Positions 51,138 to 60,690 of a stretch of 64,000 nucleotides of DNA are shown here, one piece after another; the stretch's first letter is position 1; every line of letters starts with the position of its first letter. The position numbers were made by a program, and so were the translations under genes. The notes under the pieces were generated by a model that saw only the letters and a list, made by a program, of their open reading frames with translations, was not told the DNA's origin and did no database searches. Source of the stretch: Rhodanobacter sp. L36 (lineage in GTDB: Bacteria > Pseudomonadota > Gammaproteobacteria > Xanthomonadales > Rhodanobacteraceae). The stretch spans positions 1,033,576 to 1,097,575 of the forward strand of contig NZ_LMUV01000011.1 of the NCBI RefSeq assembly GCF_009765755.1, in the 5' to 3' direction.

Positions 51138-52781
51138 TCAGGGTTTCAACGCGGCCGCTTTCAGCGACGAATGCGGACGCGCCTGCGCATACATCTCCCA
51201 ACTGATCTGCTTGAGCAGCCCTTGCCGATCGTCGCCGATCTTGTACAGGTCGAAGTGCGTGCGATCCGGAATGAAGGTAACGCTCGCCTTGGCATGCAGG
51301 CCATCGAGCACCGCCTTCAGGCGATGCGCAGCGCCGTCGAGATAGAACGTATCCGCTGTACCGACATACACGTGGATCTTGCCGTCAAGGTCCGGTTTAA
51401 GCTGCGGCCAGTCGCGTTGCAAGCGGTTGGCGATGTCGTAGTGGTCACGCCAATAACCCACCACATCGGCATCGACCGCCCCGGTGTCGCGATCGAACAT
51501 GGGCGTCGGGCTGCCGCTTTTCGCGCGCGGTGAAAACACCCACTCGAACGAGGCCATCTGGCCACCGTACGGACCGAGCACACGCTCGAGCCTGGCGAAG
51601 CTTTCGAAGGTACCGAGCACCTTGCCGTGATCGCGCACCAGCGGATAGGCCGAGCCATCGGCCTTGCGATAGACATTCGCGTTCGGCGCATACAGATCGA
51701 CGCCGGTGAAATCATGGAAGTCGCTCGGGTCGGGCGATGTCGACCACGTGCCGCCGAACACTTTCGGATAGCGCGTCTGCAACCACAGCGTGGCCCAGCC
51801 GCCGGACGAATGACCGTTGAGGAAACGGCCGCCGACCTTGCCGTCCATGCGAAACGTTTTTTCCAGTTGCGGAATCAATTCGGTGGTGAGCGCCTGACCC
51901 CACGGACCATTATTCACCGAGTCGGCGAACTCGTGGGTGCCAGTCGCGCTGGATTCGTCGAGGAACACCCAGATCATCGGCGGCATGTCCTTGCTGCTCA
52001 TCGCCGCGTAAACGCTCACGAGCGAGCCGGTCGCGCGATCGTTGTTGCCGCCGTAACCCTGCGTGTAATACACCGTGGGATAACGCGCGGATGACTTCGC
52101 GTCGTAGCCCGGCGGCGTGAGCACCCAGCCGCGCATCACGATCGGCCGACCCCAGAACGCGCTCAACGACGGGCTGGTGAAGTTGACCAGCGTCGCGTGC
52201 TGGCGTGCTTCCGGCGCAGCCTTGCGCGCGGCGTCCGATGTCGATGCACGCATCGCCCACGGATCGCTGGCGGGCAACATCCTGTTCAAGGTCAGGGTCG
52301 GAATGCTCGTCGTCGGCAGGTGGATTTTCACCACCGCGCTGACCAGATCGCCGGCGCCGCGACCGGTGTAGTTGTAGGTGTGATCGACGTCGAGCACGGC
52401 CTGGATATCGTAGTCACCCGGCGGCAATTGCGAATAACCGGCGGGAAAGGCGAGCTCATCCGCGTCGATATCGACCACCTGCCCCGGCGTCCATCGAGTC
52501 ACTTCACGCGCGGCGACGCTGGTGTCGCTGGCGCGGAACGGGTTGGCATCCACTTCTTCGACCGTGCTGCTTTTCCCCTGCGAATCTTCCTTGGCGGCGG
52601 CTTCGGCCACCTTCGCGTCAGTGGCGAACAGCAGCAATCGACCGGAGGTCGGTTCCGCCGAAGGTTCACCCAGCTGCACGTGGAAAAACCGGTGCGTGGG
52701 AACCGCATCGGTACGCGCCTGCACCACGCCCGCGCACAGCGCGAGGCCCAACATCGCAACAACGGCATGACGAGACTGCAT
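51138..52781 (-). CDS. secreted alpha/beta-hydrolase esterase
   Basis: 547 residues from ATG 52781, with a signal peptide (to about residue 22, VVQA). The N-terminal ~190 residues are a beta-rich extra domain; the esterase D-like domain has the nucleophile Ser in NGHSSGGW (about 345-352), acidic residues later and a His in DRTHFDLY (about 511-518). Such enzymes cleave carboxylic esters or are feruloyl-esterase-like. It precedes, on the same strand, the DUF3761 gene, and follows the beta-lactamase-fold gene. Confidence 0.88.
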   Translation of the reverse strand: MQSRHAVVAMLGLALCAGVVQARTDAVPTHRFFHVQLGEPSAEPTSGRLLLFATDAKVAEAAAKEDSQGKSSTVEEVDANPFRASDTSVAAREVTRWTPGQVVDIDADELAFPAGYSQLPPGDYDIQAVLDVDHTYNYTGRGAGDLVSAVVKIHLPTTSIPTLTLNRMLPASDPWAMRASTSDAARKAAPEARQHATLVNFTSPSLSAFWGRPIVMRGWVLTPPGYDAKSSARYPTVYYTQGYGGNNDRATGSLVSVYAAMSSKDMPPMIWVFLDESSATGTHEFADSVNNGPWGQALTTELIPQLEKTFRMDGKVGGRFLNGHSSGGWATLWLQTRYPKVFGGTWSTSPDPSDFHDFTGVDLYAPNANVYRKADGSAYPLVRDHGKVLGTFESFARLERVLGPYGGQMASFEWVFSPRAKSGSPTPMFDRDTGAVDADVVGYWRDHYDIANRLQRDWPQLKPDLDGKIHVYVGTADTFYLDGAAHRLKAVLDGLHAKASVTFIPDRTHFDLYKIGDDRQGLLKQISWEMYAQARPHSSLKAAALKP

Positions 52782-52886
52782 GAAGGTTCTCCGTCCACGA
52801 ACTGCGGAGCTTGCGTGAACCGAAGGCGTTGCTCCCCTTGCGCCTTCGGTGGCGAGCCGGAGAGTTTCCGGCACGCCGTTTGGGAA

Positions 52887-54566
52887 TCAGTTCGTCGAAT
52901 CTGCGGCCGCCTGCACCGGCACGAGTCGCAGATCCTGAAAATCAAAACTGAAATCCGTCAATGGCGAAATCGGCTCCATCCGCGCGCCGGTGATATGGCC
53001 GTCCATATCCAACGTGAAGGTGAGGAATGCATCGGCGTTGAGTGCTCGGTCATCCCAGCGCACGGTAAAGGTATCGTGCTGCCACGGCGTCATGCTGCCA
53101 ACCAGCTGCGCCGTCTTGCTGAAGCGCAGGCGCAGCTTGCCGTTTTCGTTGCTGACGATGACGTCGCCATACCAAGGGTCACGATAGGTGCCGACGTAGG
53201 TCGCCAGCGGCAACGATGGTTTGCTCGTCTTGTCGCGTGCGGACTGGTGCTTGGCAAAGCTGTCGTCCGCATGCGCCTCACCTTTCTTCACCGCCTTGGC
53301 GTAGACGGCGACCCAATCGGTTTTCTGCGAGGGATTGAGGTACGCATCCAGCGCGCGATACGTCACCGCATTGAACGCCGCGCCGGATTCCGCATTGGTC
53401 AGCACCACCACGCCGAGGTGCAGTTCGGGCACCAGCGTCACGCGCGAGACCATGCCGGGCCAGCCGCCGGTGTGCCACACCAGCCGCTGGTTGCGATAGT
53501 CGGAAAGAAACCAGCTTTCGCCGTAGCCGTAGAAGTGCGGCATCAACGGCGCGAGTTCGGGAATCGGCGGCTTGCCGATGTCGATCGGCGTGAGCATCGA
53601 CCACATCTGCTGCTGGCTGTCGGCGCTGAACAATCGTTGCGGCTTGCCGTCCTTGTCTGCGTTCGGCAGCACGCCCGTGGCGAGTTGCACGTTCATCCAC
53701 TTGGCCAGATCGTGCACGCTGGCGTAGATACCGCCGGCGCCGGGATCGTTGAGCCATGCCATCGGCGGCACGGTTTCGAGATTACTGAAATTGGCCTTGG
53801 CGTGGCCCGTCGCGACATCCATGCCCGGCTTCAGATAGGTCTTGTCGATCAGCGATTCATCCATGCCCACCGGCTGGAAAATATGCGTGCGCACGTAATC
53901 GGCGTAGCTCTGACCCGACGCCTGTTCGATCACCAGCGTCGCCACCGCGAACAAGATGTTGTCGTACGCGTAGCCGCTGCGAAAGCCATTCTTGATCGGT
54001 ACGTCGCGCAGTCGCTCGACTACTTCCTTCGTGGTGTACGACGTCGGCGGCCAGTAAAGAAGATCGCCCGCGCCCAGCGAAAGCCCGCTGCGATGCGCGA
54101 GCAGGTCGCGGATGCGCATCTCGTGCGTCACGTACGGATCGGACATGCGAAACCACGGCAAATGATCGATCACGCGATCGTCCATCTTCAGCTTGCCGGC
54201 CTCGGCAAGCTGCTGCAGCGACGCGGCGGTGAATGCCTTGGTGTTCGATGCGATCGCGAACAGCGTGTGCGCATCGACGGCATCGGGCTTGTCGATTTCG
54301 CGCAGGCCGAAACCCTGCTCCATCACCACCTTGCCGTCCTTGACGATCGCCACCGCGATGCCCGGCACGTCGAAGGCCTTGCGTGCGCTGTCGACGTACG
54401 CACCGAAATCCTGCAGTTGATCGGGCAGCATCGGCCGCACCGTGTCATGCGTGCTGACCGGTGGCGGCGAGCTCACGGACGATGGCGATTGCCCGCAGGC
54501 CGCAGTGGCGAACACGAACAGTGCGCAGCAACCCGCAAGGCGCGGGGACAGGTTTCGCAAGGGCAT
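52887..54566 (-). CDS. serine beta-lactamase-fold lipoprotein (class C/DD-peptidase like)
   Basis: 559 residues from ATG 54566 with lipobox ATAAC. The N-terminal catalytic domain has S-x-x-K (ASNTKAF, about 96-102), Y-x-N (YAYDN, about 192-196) and H-T-G-G (WHTGGWPG, about 352-359). A C-terminal beta-rich DUF3471-like domain (about 440-559) follows. The family includes penicillin-binding, esterase and beta-lactamase activities; resistance is not implied. It sits on the same strand as the esterase, divergent from the secreted protein by 276 bases that contain no gene. Confidence 0.9.
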   Translation of the reverse strand: MPLRNLSPRLAGCCALFVFATAACGQSPSSVSSPPPVSTHDTVRPMLPDQLQDFGAYVDSARKAFDVPGIAVAIVKDGKVVMEQGFGLREIDKPDAVDAHTLFAIASNTKAFTAASLQQLAEAGKLKMDDRVIDHLPWFRMSDPYVTHEMRIRDLLAHRSGLSLGAGDLLYWPPTSYTTKEVVERLRDVPIKNGFRSGYAYDNILFAVATLVIEQASGQSYADYVRTHIFQPVGMDESLIDKTYLKPGMDVATGHAKANFSNLETVPPMAWLNDPGAGGIYASVHDLAKWMNVQLATGVLPNADKDGKPQRLFSADSQQQMWSMLTPIDIGKPPIPELAPLMPHFYGYGESWFLSDYRNQRLVWHTGGWPGMVSRVTLVPELHLGVVVLTNAESGAAFNAVTYRALDAYLNPSQKTDWVAVYAKAVKKGEAHADDSFAKHQSARDKTSKPSLPLATYVGTYRDPWYGDVIVSNENGKLRLRFSKTAQLVGSMTPWQHDTFTVRWDDRALNADAFLTFTLDMDGHITGARMEPISPLTDFSFDFQDLRLVPVQAAADSTN

Positions 54567-54842
54567 CGTCGACTCCACAGGCATCGAGGTGCCCAACTAT
54601 CCCGGCAAACCGCCGCCAAGGCCAGCGCCAGGAGTCATGGCCCTGGCGAGGGGCTTGTCATCTCGAACGTATGTCATTCGACCGATGGCGTGCGCGATCT
54701 ATCACCAACGTGGAATAGCACGGCGTATTTTCCTGCTCTACAACACGTGCAACTTGCGAAAGCATCGTCGCCTTCGCGTCCGCCGGATTATCTGCATCGT
54801 CTGTCGATGCCGATGTCCGTCGCAACCAGAGGAGTGCATGAC

Positions 54843-56858
54843 GTGATCAGGTTCATCCCCGTTTTTGTTCTGTTCGCGTCGACGCTGCTCTCGTCGACCG
54901 CTGCCCTCGCCTCACCGCAGGTCCACACGGCTATGCCCATCACGACGGTGAAAGCCGCCGGTGTGACGCAGGTAACGACCAAAAAACCGGTGAAGACGAT
55001 CGGGCCGATCCACATCAAGCCGATCAACGGCGTGATGGATCCGGATAACGGTCCCGTCGGCTTTGCGCATCCGGAAGAAATCACTGCGCCGTACGGATTG
55101 CAGATCGGCGGCCCGACGGCGGTCGTGCACACCTCCACCACGCCTTCGACCGGCGTGCTCGCCGTGCACAACCCATCCGTGGTGTTCGATTTTCCGATCA
55201 CGATGGATATAGACGGCTATATCAACGGCGGCCTCCACTTCGCGTACAAGGCGATCGGCTGGAGCGGCCATCTGTATACGGAAGTCTGCCTGACCGGCGC
55301 GCAGGCGCAGGCCTGGGCTGGCGCCAAGCAGACCCAGCCCGGCAGCGGCATGTGCAATTCGGTGGACGATCTGGTCAATGACGTGGAAGTGCCGCGCAAC
55401 TGGTATCAGGTGGCCGACACGTTCGCCGACGTGTACGTCGTGCAAAATTCAGGCTTCATCTACATACCGACCAAGGTGCCGCTGAACGCGCAGCAGATTT
55501 CCGCGCCGGTGCGTTTCCATGCAGTCGGTTACACGCTGGATTATCCGCAGAACCACACCGGCCCGAACCTCAGCATCACCACCTGCCCGAACGCGGAGTG
55601 CAGCACCTCGGCCAACCTCTATACCGACCCGTTCAAGCTGGTGGTGCTGCCCGCGGCGCTGGTCCAGTTGAAAGTGCTGCCGGAGACACTGCTGTATCTG
55701 CCGCCGGGCAACGGCAGCAAGGCCAACCTCAAGGTGACCGATACGTTCGCCACCACCATCACGGCCGGTGCGGTCAGCCAGATCGACAACACCAACGCGC
55801 AGGACGACTGGACCGAACACACCTTCGACACCAGCGGCACGCTGGATATCGCCAAGATCGACAACGGCAGCTACGACAGTTCCACCGACACCAAGTGGGA
55901 TCGCAAGACCAGCCTGAAAAGCGGCCAGGCGTATGAGCACGACATTCAGGGCCTGCATCAGGTGCAAACCATCCTCACCCAGGGCGTCAACGCTGGCGCT
56001 GCGAACATTCCCGGGGCGGCGAGCACGTTTGCCAACGAACCGTTCTGGAGTGATTTCGTCATCGTGCTGGTCCATCCGCAACTGGCCGTGTGGGATTTCT
56101 ACGGCAAGATTTCCAGCCAGCTGATCGCCGCGAGCAGCGCCAGCGGCATGCCGAACGACTATGCGATCTACGTCAGCCAGCTCGACGAATGCGCGAAGAA
56201 AACAGGCCAGTACGTCAACGGTTTCACCTTCATCACGGCCAGCGAACAGCCGGAAACATTGACGTCGGACGAATGCCGCGCGCTCGCCCAGCTCGATCCG
56301 TTCTACAGCCGCGGCGGCCAGTCGGCGGACCTCACCGGACGCGCGCAGCTGATGGTTGCGGATCGCCAGTACGGCGTATCGGGTAGCGGCCCGCAAGGCA
56401 CGACATCCAACCTCGACATCCAGCAGATTGTCAGCAACTCGCAGGCGATCACCGACCAGAACACCGAAACCTATGCATCCACCGTCGAGGATGTGGTCGC
56501 CACCACGCAGAGCACCGGCATCACGCTCGGCGGCAACACGGGGCCGGTCATCCCGATCATCAACATCGGCCTCAAACAGTCCGAAACCTTGAAGAAAGGC
56601 AACACCCAGGACACCACCAACACGATGACGCTGACCTACAAGAACTCCACCGCGACGACGTACCGCCAGGACGTGATGGTCGAGGGATCGATCGCCGACA
56701 GTGTGTATCGCGGTTACGTGCCGACGGTGGAGGTCTATCAGGACGACGTGTTCGGCAGCCTGATGTTCCGCGACCCGGATGCGCCGTGCTCGCCGATGCC
56801 GCAATGCCGGATCATGGCGCCGATCGGGCCGACGAAGATGCTGGCTCACACCCGTTAG
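54843..56858 (+). CDS. large secreted protein of unknown function
   Basis: 671 residues. The open frame runs upstream for over 2.6 kb through the opposite-strand esterase and beta-lactamase genes, but that part is a shadow. GTG 54843 gives a perfect signal peptide (MIRFIPVFVLFASTLLSSTA, then LA) with GGAG nine bases before it. The mature part has several aromatic/Gly beta-like segments, four or five cysteines (e.g. ITTCPNAECST) and a Ser/Thr/Asn-rich C-terminal half with VVATTQSTGITLGG and a QDTTNTMTLTYKNST pore-like stretch. That hints at an aerolysin-like or beta-sheet assembly, only a hint. No family recognised. Confidence 0.82.
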   Translation: MIRFIPVFVLFASTLLSSTAALASPQVHTAMPITTVKAAGVTQVTTKKPVKTIGPIHIKPINGVMDPDNGPVGFAHPEEITAPYGLQIGGPTAVVHTSTTPSTGVLAVHNPSVVFDFPITMDIDGYINGGLHFAYKAIGWSGHLYTEVCLTGAQAQAWAGAKQTQPGSGMCNSVDDLVNDVEVPRNWYQVADTFADVYVVQNSGFIYIPTKVPLNAQQISAPVRFHAVGYTLDYPQNHTGPNLSITTCPNAECSTSANLYTDPFKLVVLPAALVQLKVLPETLLYLPPGNGSKANLKVTDTFATTITAGAVSQIDNTNAQDDWTEHTFDTSGTLDIAKIDNGSYDSSTDTKWDRKTSLKSGQAYEHDIQGLHQVQTILTQGVNAGAANIPGAASTFANEPFWSDFVIVLVHPQLAVWDFYGKISSQLIAASSASGMPNDYAIYVSQLDECAKKTGQYVNGFTFITASEQPETLTSDECRALAQLDPFYSRGGQSADLTGRAQLMVADRQYGVSGSGPQGTTSNLDIQQIVSNSQAITDQNTETYASTVEDVVATTQSTGITLGGNTGPVIPIINIGLKQSETLKKGNTQDTTNTMTLTYKNSTATTYRQDVMVEGSIADSVYRGYVPTVEVYQDDVFGSLMFRDPDAPCSPMPQCRIMAPIGPTKMLAHTR

Positions 56859-56869
56859 TCGTTGTGCCC

Positions 56870-56913
56870 GCACACCGTTCGCGATGGCCTGAAGCGTCGC
56901 GCGAACGGTGTGC
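56870..56913. terminator. long hairpin after the secreted protein
   Basis: GCACACCGTTCGCG (56870-56883) pairs perfectly with CGCGAACGGTGTGC (56900-56913) over a 16-base loop. There is no T-run, so it may be a factor-dependent terminator or a dispersed repeat. Confidence 0.6.
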
Positions 56914-56982
56914 TTACCTTGACCCGACATGCACCGTGTTGCTCGTAAGTTGCGCTCCTGGCGATCACTTCGGGAGACATTC

Positions 56983-57846
56983 GTGACGAAGAAAACGCAA
57001 TCGGCATCCGACGATCTGTTCGCTCCGAAGACCGAAGGCGATCGCCATGTCCGCATCGGCATCGGCGGTTGGACGTACGCGCCGTGGCGCGCCAACTTCT
57101 ATCCCGAGGGGCTGGTGCAGCGACGCGAACTCGAATACGCAAGCGCGCATCTGCGCACCATCGAAATCAACGGCACCTATTACGGCGCACAGAAGCCGGC
57201 GACATATGCGAAGTGGGCAAGCGAAACTCCCGCGGGTTTCATTTTTTCACTGAAGGCGCCGCGCTACGTGGTCGAGAGTCGCAAGCTTGCCGAAGCCAGC
57301 AAAGGCATCGACGGTTTCGTGCGTGGCGGCCTGAGTGAAATGGGCGACCGGCTTGGGCCGATCCTCTGGCAACTGGCGCCGTCACGAAAGTTCGACGCCG
57401 ACGACATCGCCGGATTCCTCGAACACCTGCCGCACGAACTTGACGGCCGACCGTTGCGCCACGTGATCGAAGTGCGCAATCCCAGTTTCATGTGCCAGGA
57501 ATACGTCGTGCTGGCGCGCAGCCGCAACGTGCCCACCGTATTCACTGACTCGCCCGACTATCCTTCAATGGCCGACATCACGGGGGATTTCGTTTATGCG
57601 CGGTTGATGCGCAGCGCCGATGAAATCGCCACCGGCTACAAGGCAAAGGAGCTCGATGCCTGGTCGAAACGGGCGAGCGAATGGGCTGCAGGCAAGGACA
57701 TCGACGAATTGCCGCACGCCACGTCGGCAACAGCAAGAACGAAAACGCGCGATGTCTTCATCTATTTCATCAGCGCCGCCAAGCATCGCAATCCGGCGGC
57801 GGCGATGGCTCTGCAATCAAGGGTCGATGACACGTCACACGGTTGA
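56983..57846 (+). CDS. DUF72 family protein
   Basis: 287 residues from GTG 56983, with GGGAG upstream. TIM-barrel-like DUF72 fold: HVRIGIGGWTYAPWRANFYP near the start, EINGTYYGAQKPATYAKWA, FSLKAPRYVVESRKL and RNPSFMCQEYVVLAR, which carry the invariant residues of the family. Proposed roles are DNA- or sugar-related but not established. The frame extends upstream to 56929. Confidence 0.9.
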   Translation: MTKKTQSASDDLFAPKTEGDRHVRIGIGGWTYAPWRANFYPEGLVQRRELEYASAHLRTIEINGTYYGAQKPATYAKWASETPAGFIFSLKAPRYVVESRKLAEASKGIDGFVRGGLSEMGDRLGPILWQLAPSRKFDADDIAGFLEHLPHELDGRPLRHVIEVRNPSFMCQEYVVLARSRNVPTVFTDSPDYPSMADITGDFVYARLMRSADEIATGYKAKELDAWSKRASEWAAGKDIDELPHATSATARTKTRDVFIYFISAAKHRNPAAAMALQSRVDDTSHG

Positions 57847-57913
57847 CGGACGGCTTACCAAGCGTGCGTGCGCGCATTAAGCTGACCGTTCCCCGCCACG
57901 CCAGCCACGACCC

Positions 57914-58333
57914 ATGCGCCGACCTCATTCCCTGTTGCTGCTGATCGTGGTAGCTGTTGTCGTGTTCTTCTGGCAACGCCACGCGCCCGGCATCGTTGCG
58001 TCTCCGGCGAGCAGCGCTCCGGGCTCGGCCACAGCGCGCGGCGACGACAGCGTGACCTTGCCGTCGTTCCTGCCGCCCGAAGCGCGCACCACGCTGGATG
58101 CCATCGCGCGTGGTGGTCCGTTCGAACATCGCCAGGATGGCGTTGTGTTCGGCAACTACGAACACCTGCTGCCCGAGCAGCCTCGCGGCTACTACCACGA
58201 GTACACGGTGGAAACACCCGGCGCGGACACACGCGGCACGCGGCGCATCATCACCGGCGGAACGCCGCCCACCGTCTGGTACTACACCGACGACCACTAC
58301 CGCAGCTTTCGCCGCGTTGAGCGTCCCCGGTGA
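57914..58333 (+). CDS. secreted guanyl-specific ribonuclease (barnase/RNase Sa type)
   Basis: 139 residues. An N-terminal hydrophobic signal/anchor (LLLLIVVAVVVFFW) and a ~85-residue RNase domain with the catalytic Glu (HEYTV, Glu96), Arg in RGTRRIITG (Arg110/111) and His128 (DDHYRSF). The family cuts RNA 3' of G. Start ATG 57914. The stop codon is shared with the barstar gene (overlap of four bases), so toxin and inhibitor are made together. Confidence 0.92.
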   Translation: MRRPHSLLLLIVVAVVVFFWQRHAPGIVASPASSAPGSATARGDDSVTLPSFLPPEARTTLDAIARGGPFEHRQDGVVFGNYEHLLPEQPRGYYHEYTVETPGADTRGTRRIITGGTPPTVWYYTDDHYRSFRRVERPR

Positions 58334-58785
58334 CTCGCGGATCGATGAATCGCGAGTTTGATCTCGACCTCACCCGGCCGACGCAGAGCGGTGTTTATTT
58401 CGTAAGCGTGGACGACCTGGATCGGCTTGCCCGGATCGCCACGCGCGACGAGTTGCATGTGTGTCGCACCGACCTGGCTGGCTGTTTCAGCAAGGACGAT
58501 TTGTTGCACCGCCTGGCAGAGTCGCTGCAGTTGCCGGCTGACTTTGGCCACAACTGGGATGCGCTGGCCGACAGCCTGCGCGATCTCGATCGCATGCCGG
58601 CATGGGGGCGCGTGCTGTTGTTCGAACATGCCGATGACCTGCGGCACGCCGCCGAGGCGGATTTCGATGTGCTGCTCGGCATCCTCGACGACGCCGCCAC
58701 ATTCGGCACCGAACACGACGTACCGTGGTTCGCCTTCCTCTCGTTGCCCGACGGCGCGTTCGACGAGCGGCACATGCAAGACTGA
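58330..58785 (+). CDS. barstar family RNase inhibitor
   Basis: 151 residues with the barstar fold: AGCFSKDDLLHRLAESLQLP, then FGHNWDALADSLRDLDRMP (the W-D-A-L-x-D helix that plugs the RNase active site) and a C-terminal WFAFLSLP. It starts at GTG 58330 inside the RNase stop (ATG 58345 is also possible). It protects the cytoplasm from the RNase encoded just upstream. Secretion of the toxin with a cytoplasmic inhibitor matches Bacillus barnase-barstar. Confidence 0.93.
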   Translation: MTRGSMNREFDLDLTRPTQSGVYFVSVDDLDRLARIATRDELHVCRTDLAGCFSKDDLLHRLAESLQLPADFGHNWDALADSLRDLDRMPAWGRVLLFEHADDLRHAAEADFDVLLGILDDAATFGTEHDVPWFAFLSLPDGAFDERHMQD

Positions 58786-58825
58786 AATCCTGCCATCCTT
58801 CGCACCCCTGCAACGCGGAACACCC

Positions 58826-59050
58826 ATGCAAACAATCGATTTCGAACTCGAAGGCGACTATGTCGAACTCAACATGCTGCTCAAGCTGAGCGGACTGTGC
58901 GACAGCGGCGGCGCCGGCAAGAAACTCGTGGCCGGCGGCACCGTATCGGTCGATGGCGCCGTCGAGTTGCGCAAGACGCACAAGGTGCGCGCAGGCCAAA
59001 TCGTGCAGCTCGGCGACGTCGAGATACGCGTACTGGCCGAACAGGAATAG
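58826..59050 (+). CDS. S4-domain RNA-binding protein (YbcJ-like)
   Basis: 74 residues from ATG 58826. The S4 motif is clear: FELEGDYVELNMLLKLSGLCDSGG, then AGKKLVAGGTVSVDGAVELRK and KVRAGQIVQLGD. Its closest relative by size and pattern is the E. coli YbcJ/YaaA-like S4 group. The function is RNA binding, likely on ribosome-related RNA, but its substrate is unknown. It follows the barstar gene by 40 bases. Confidence 0.9.
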   Translation: MQTIDFELEGDYVELNMLLKLSGLCDSGGAGKKLVAGGTVSVDGAVELRKTHKVRAGQIVQLGDVEIRVLAEQE

Positions 59051-59108
59051 ACGGCCATACAGCCGATCATCATCTGGCTGCGAGTGTTCTTCGGCGCGAC
59101 GGCGACGG

Positions 59109-59441
59109 TTATGGCGCGGCTGCATCGCTTGCGTTGCGTCGACAAATATCGAGATTGCGATCGATCGCTTCGCGGCCATCATCAAATGCGACGCGTACAT
59201 CGCGCAGACATCCGCCTTCGCTCGGTCGCGTCGTGATCGTCATGCTTTCGCCGCGTTCCAACCGCACCGGCTTATGAAGCTCATCAAGCGCCTTTCTGAA
59301 AACCGCACCGCCAGCGGGCGCAACAGCGACGGTTATGATCGTGCGGGCACTCGCATTGACGACGTCGAAACGATAGACGGTCTCGGCACAGGTGACGCTC
59401 GACGCGATAAGCGTGGCGGCGAAAAAAAGAGTGCATCGCAT
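59109..59441 (-). CDS. small secreted hypothetical protein
   Basis: 110 residues from ATG 59441, with ribosome site GGGAGATTTCC. Signal peptide (RCTLFFAATLIASSVTCA, cleavage after about residue 19), then a beta-rich domain with YRFDVVNASARTIITVAVAP and two cysteines (GGCLRDVRV, NLDICRRN). No family recognised. The 246 bases upstream (59442-59687) contain no gene. Confidence 0.75.
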   Translation of the reverse strand: MRCTLFFAATLIASSVTCAETVYRFDVVNASARTIITVAVAPAGGAVFRKALDELHKPVRLERGESMTITTRPSEGGCLRDVRVAFDDGREAIDRNLDICRRNASDAAAP

Positions 59442-59687
59442 GGAAATCTCCCGATAGTGAAAACATGGGCAAGCCGCTCCCCCGGCGTCACGCGGATACC
59501 GTTTTCCTGGATTGAGTAATGCCGTTACGAATGCGCCGGTGGCGCACCGGTCTGGTTGTCGCGCTTCAAATTCGTCAGGCCACGAACACGCACCGCAACG
59601 ACCTGCATGTCGTATCAATGCTCATCGATTCCGATGACATCGTGGTGAGCCAGCCGTCTGCGCCGACTCTGCAGGAATAGATGCGAC

Positions 59688-60518
59688 TCAGTTCCGATCG
59701 GTTGCAACGGGCAGTTGCTGCAGCCGTTGATCCAGGCCCACGCCCTCAGGCAGTCGCAGCAGGAATTCCTGCTCCAGTACGCGCCGAATCGCCACATGAT
59801 CGAGAAGGATGTGGCGTTCGGGTTCGTGCCCCGGGCGACGGATGGTGAACTCGTGATTGAGCATGCTCAGGCGACGACCGGGCTCGGTGCGCGCCACGAT
59901 CAAGTTGTTCACGAATCGCGATGCCGGGTGCGTCGACACGTAATGGTTGGAGATGATGCAGTCGATCATCTGCGCCGGTCGCAAATCAAAACGATAAAGT
60001 GTCAGCCACTGTCCGCGCACCAGCGACTGCATGCGCCACTCATCGGCGGACTGCAGCAAACGATACGGCTCCAGGCGCGTGTCTTGCGCGATGTCGGCCA
60101 GCAGTCGCAGTGCGCCGCTGAGTGCCTGCCCGCCGAAGCCGACATCGGCCAGCCAGCTTTCGCCATCGATTTCGACGCGCACGAGAATGTGCGTCTGGCC
60201 GGTGATGGCCTCCTCCGGCTGATTCCACATCACGCGCGCGATCAGGTAGCTCACTTCGTAACCGACGGCGCGCAGCGCAGCGGCGAACAACAGGTTCTGT
60301 TCGAAGCAATATCCACCACGACCCGAACGGATCAACTTGTTTTCCAGCGCAGGCAACGCCAGATCGACAGGAAGGCCGAGCAATGGATTCAGGCTTTCGA
60401 AGGCGATCGAGGCGACATGCGCCGTCGCAAGTGCCTGGAGATGTTCCGCGTCGGCGCGCAGCGGGCGTGGAAGCCCGATGCGACGCAGATAGGCGCTCAG
60501 ATCGATCGATGGCTGCAT
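59688..60518 (-). CDS. arylamine N-acetyltransferase
   Basis: 276 residues. Transfers acetyl from acetyl-CoA to arylamines and hydrazines. The catalytic Cys is in RGGYCFEQNLLF (about residues 67-78), His in THILVRVEIDG (about 108-118) and Asp in WLADVGFGG (about 122-130), the standard Cys-His-Asp triad of NAT. The sequence ends normally. Divergent from msrA, with a gap of 172 bases. Confidence 0.95.
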   Translation of the reverse strand: MQPSIDLSAYLRRIGLPRPLRADAEHLQALATAHVASIAFESLNPLLGLPVDLALPALENKLIRSGRGGYCFEQNLLFAAALRAVGYEVSYLIARVMWNQPEEAITGQTHILVRVEIDGESWLADVGFGGQALSGALRLLADIAQDTRLEPYRLLQSADEWRMQSLVRGQWLTLYRFDLRPAQMIDCIISNHYVSTHPASRFVNNLIVARTEPGRRLSMLNHEFTIRRPGHEPERHILLDHVAIRRVLEQEFLLRLPEGVGLDQRLQQLPVATDRN

Positions 60519-60690
60519 GGATGTGCAGTCCTCCCTGGAAGGCGGACGATATTACCGGCTATCCCGAAGGCGCTGTAACCACCACCGCGGCAGTGGCGAA
60601 TACTCTACAAGCGGCCGCATCCGCCGCGCTGGCTTCTGCGTATATCCATCGTCAACCGAACGGAAGCATCACCCGTCAACGAGGTTTCCC

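Noticed and set aside
52197..54842. A continuous 880-codon frame on the plus strand before the secreted protein (total 1553 codons).
   Set aside because: It lies antisense to two clear genes (esterase, beta-lactamase fold); the signal peptide and ribosome site place the real start at 54843.
55449..57095. Minus-strand frame of 548 codons.
   Set aside because: Antisense to the secreted protein and DUF72; no family features.
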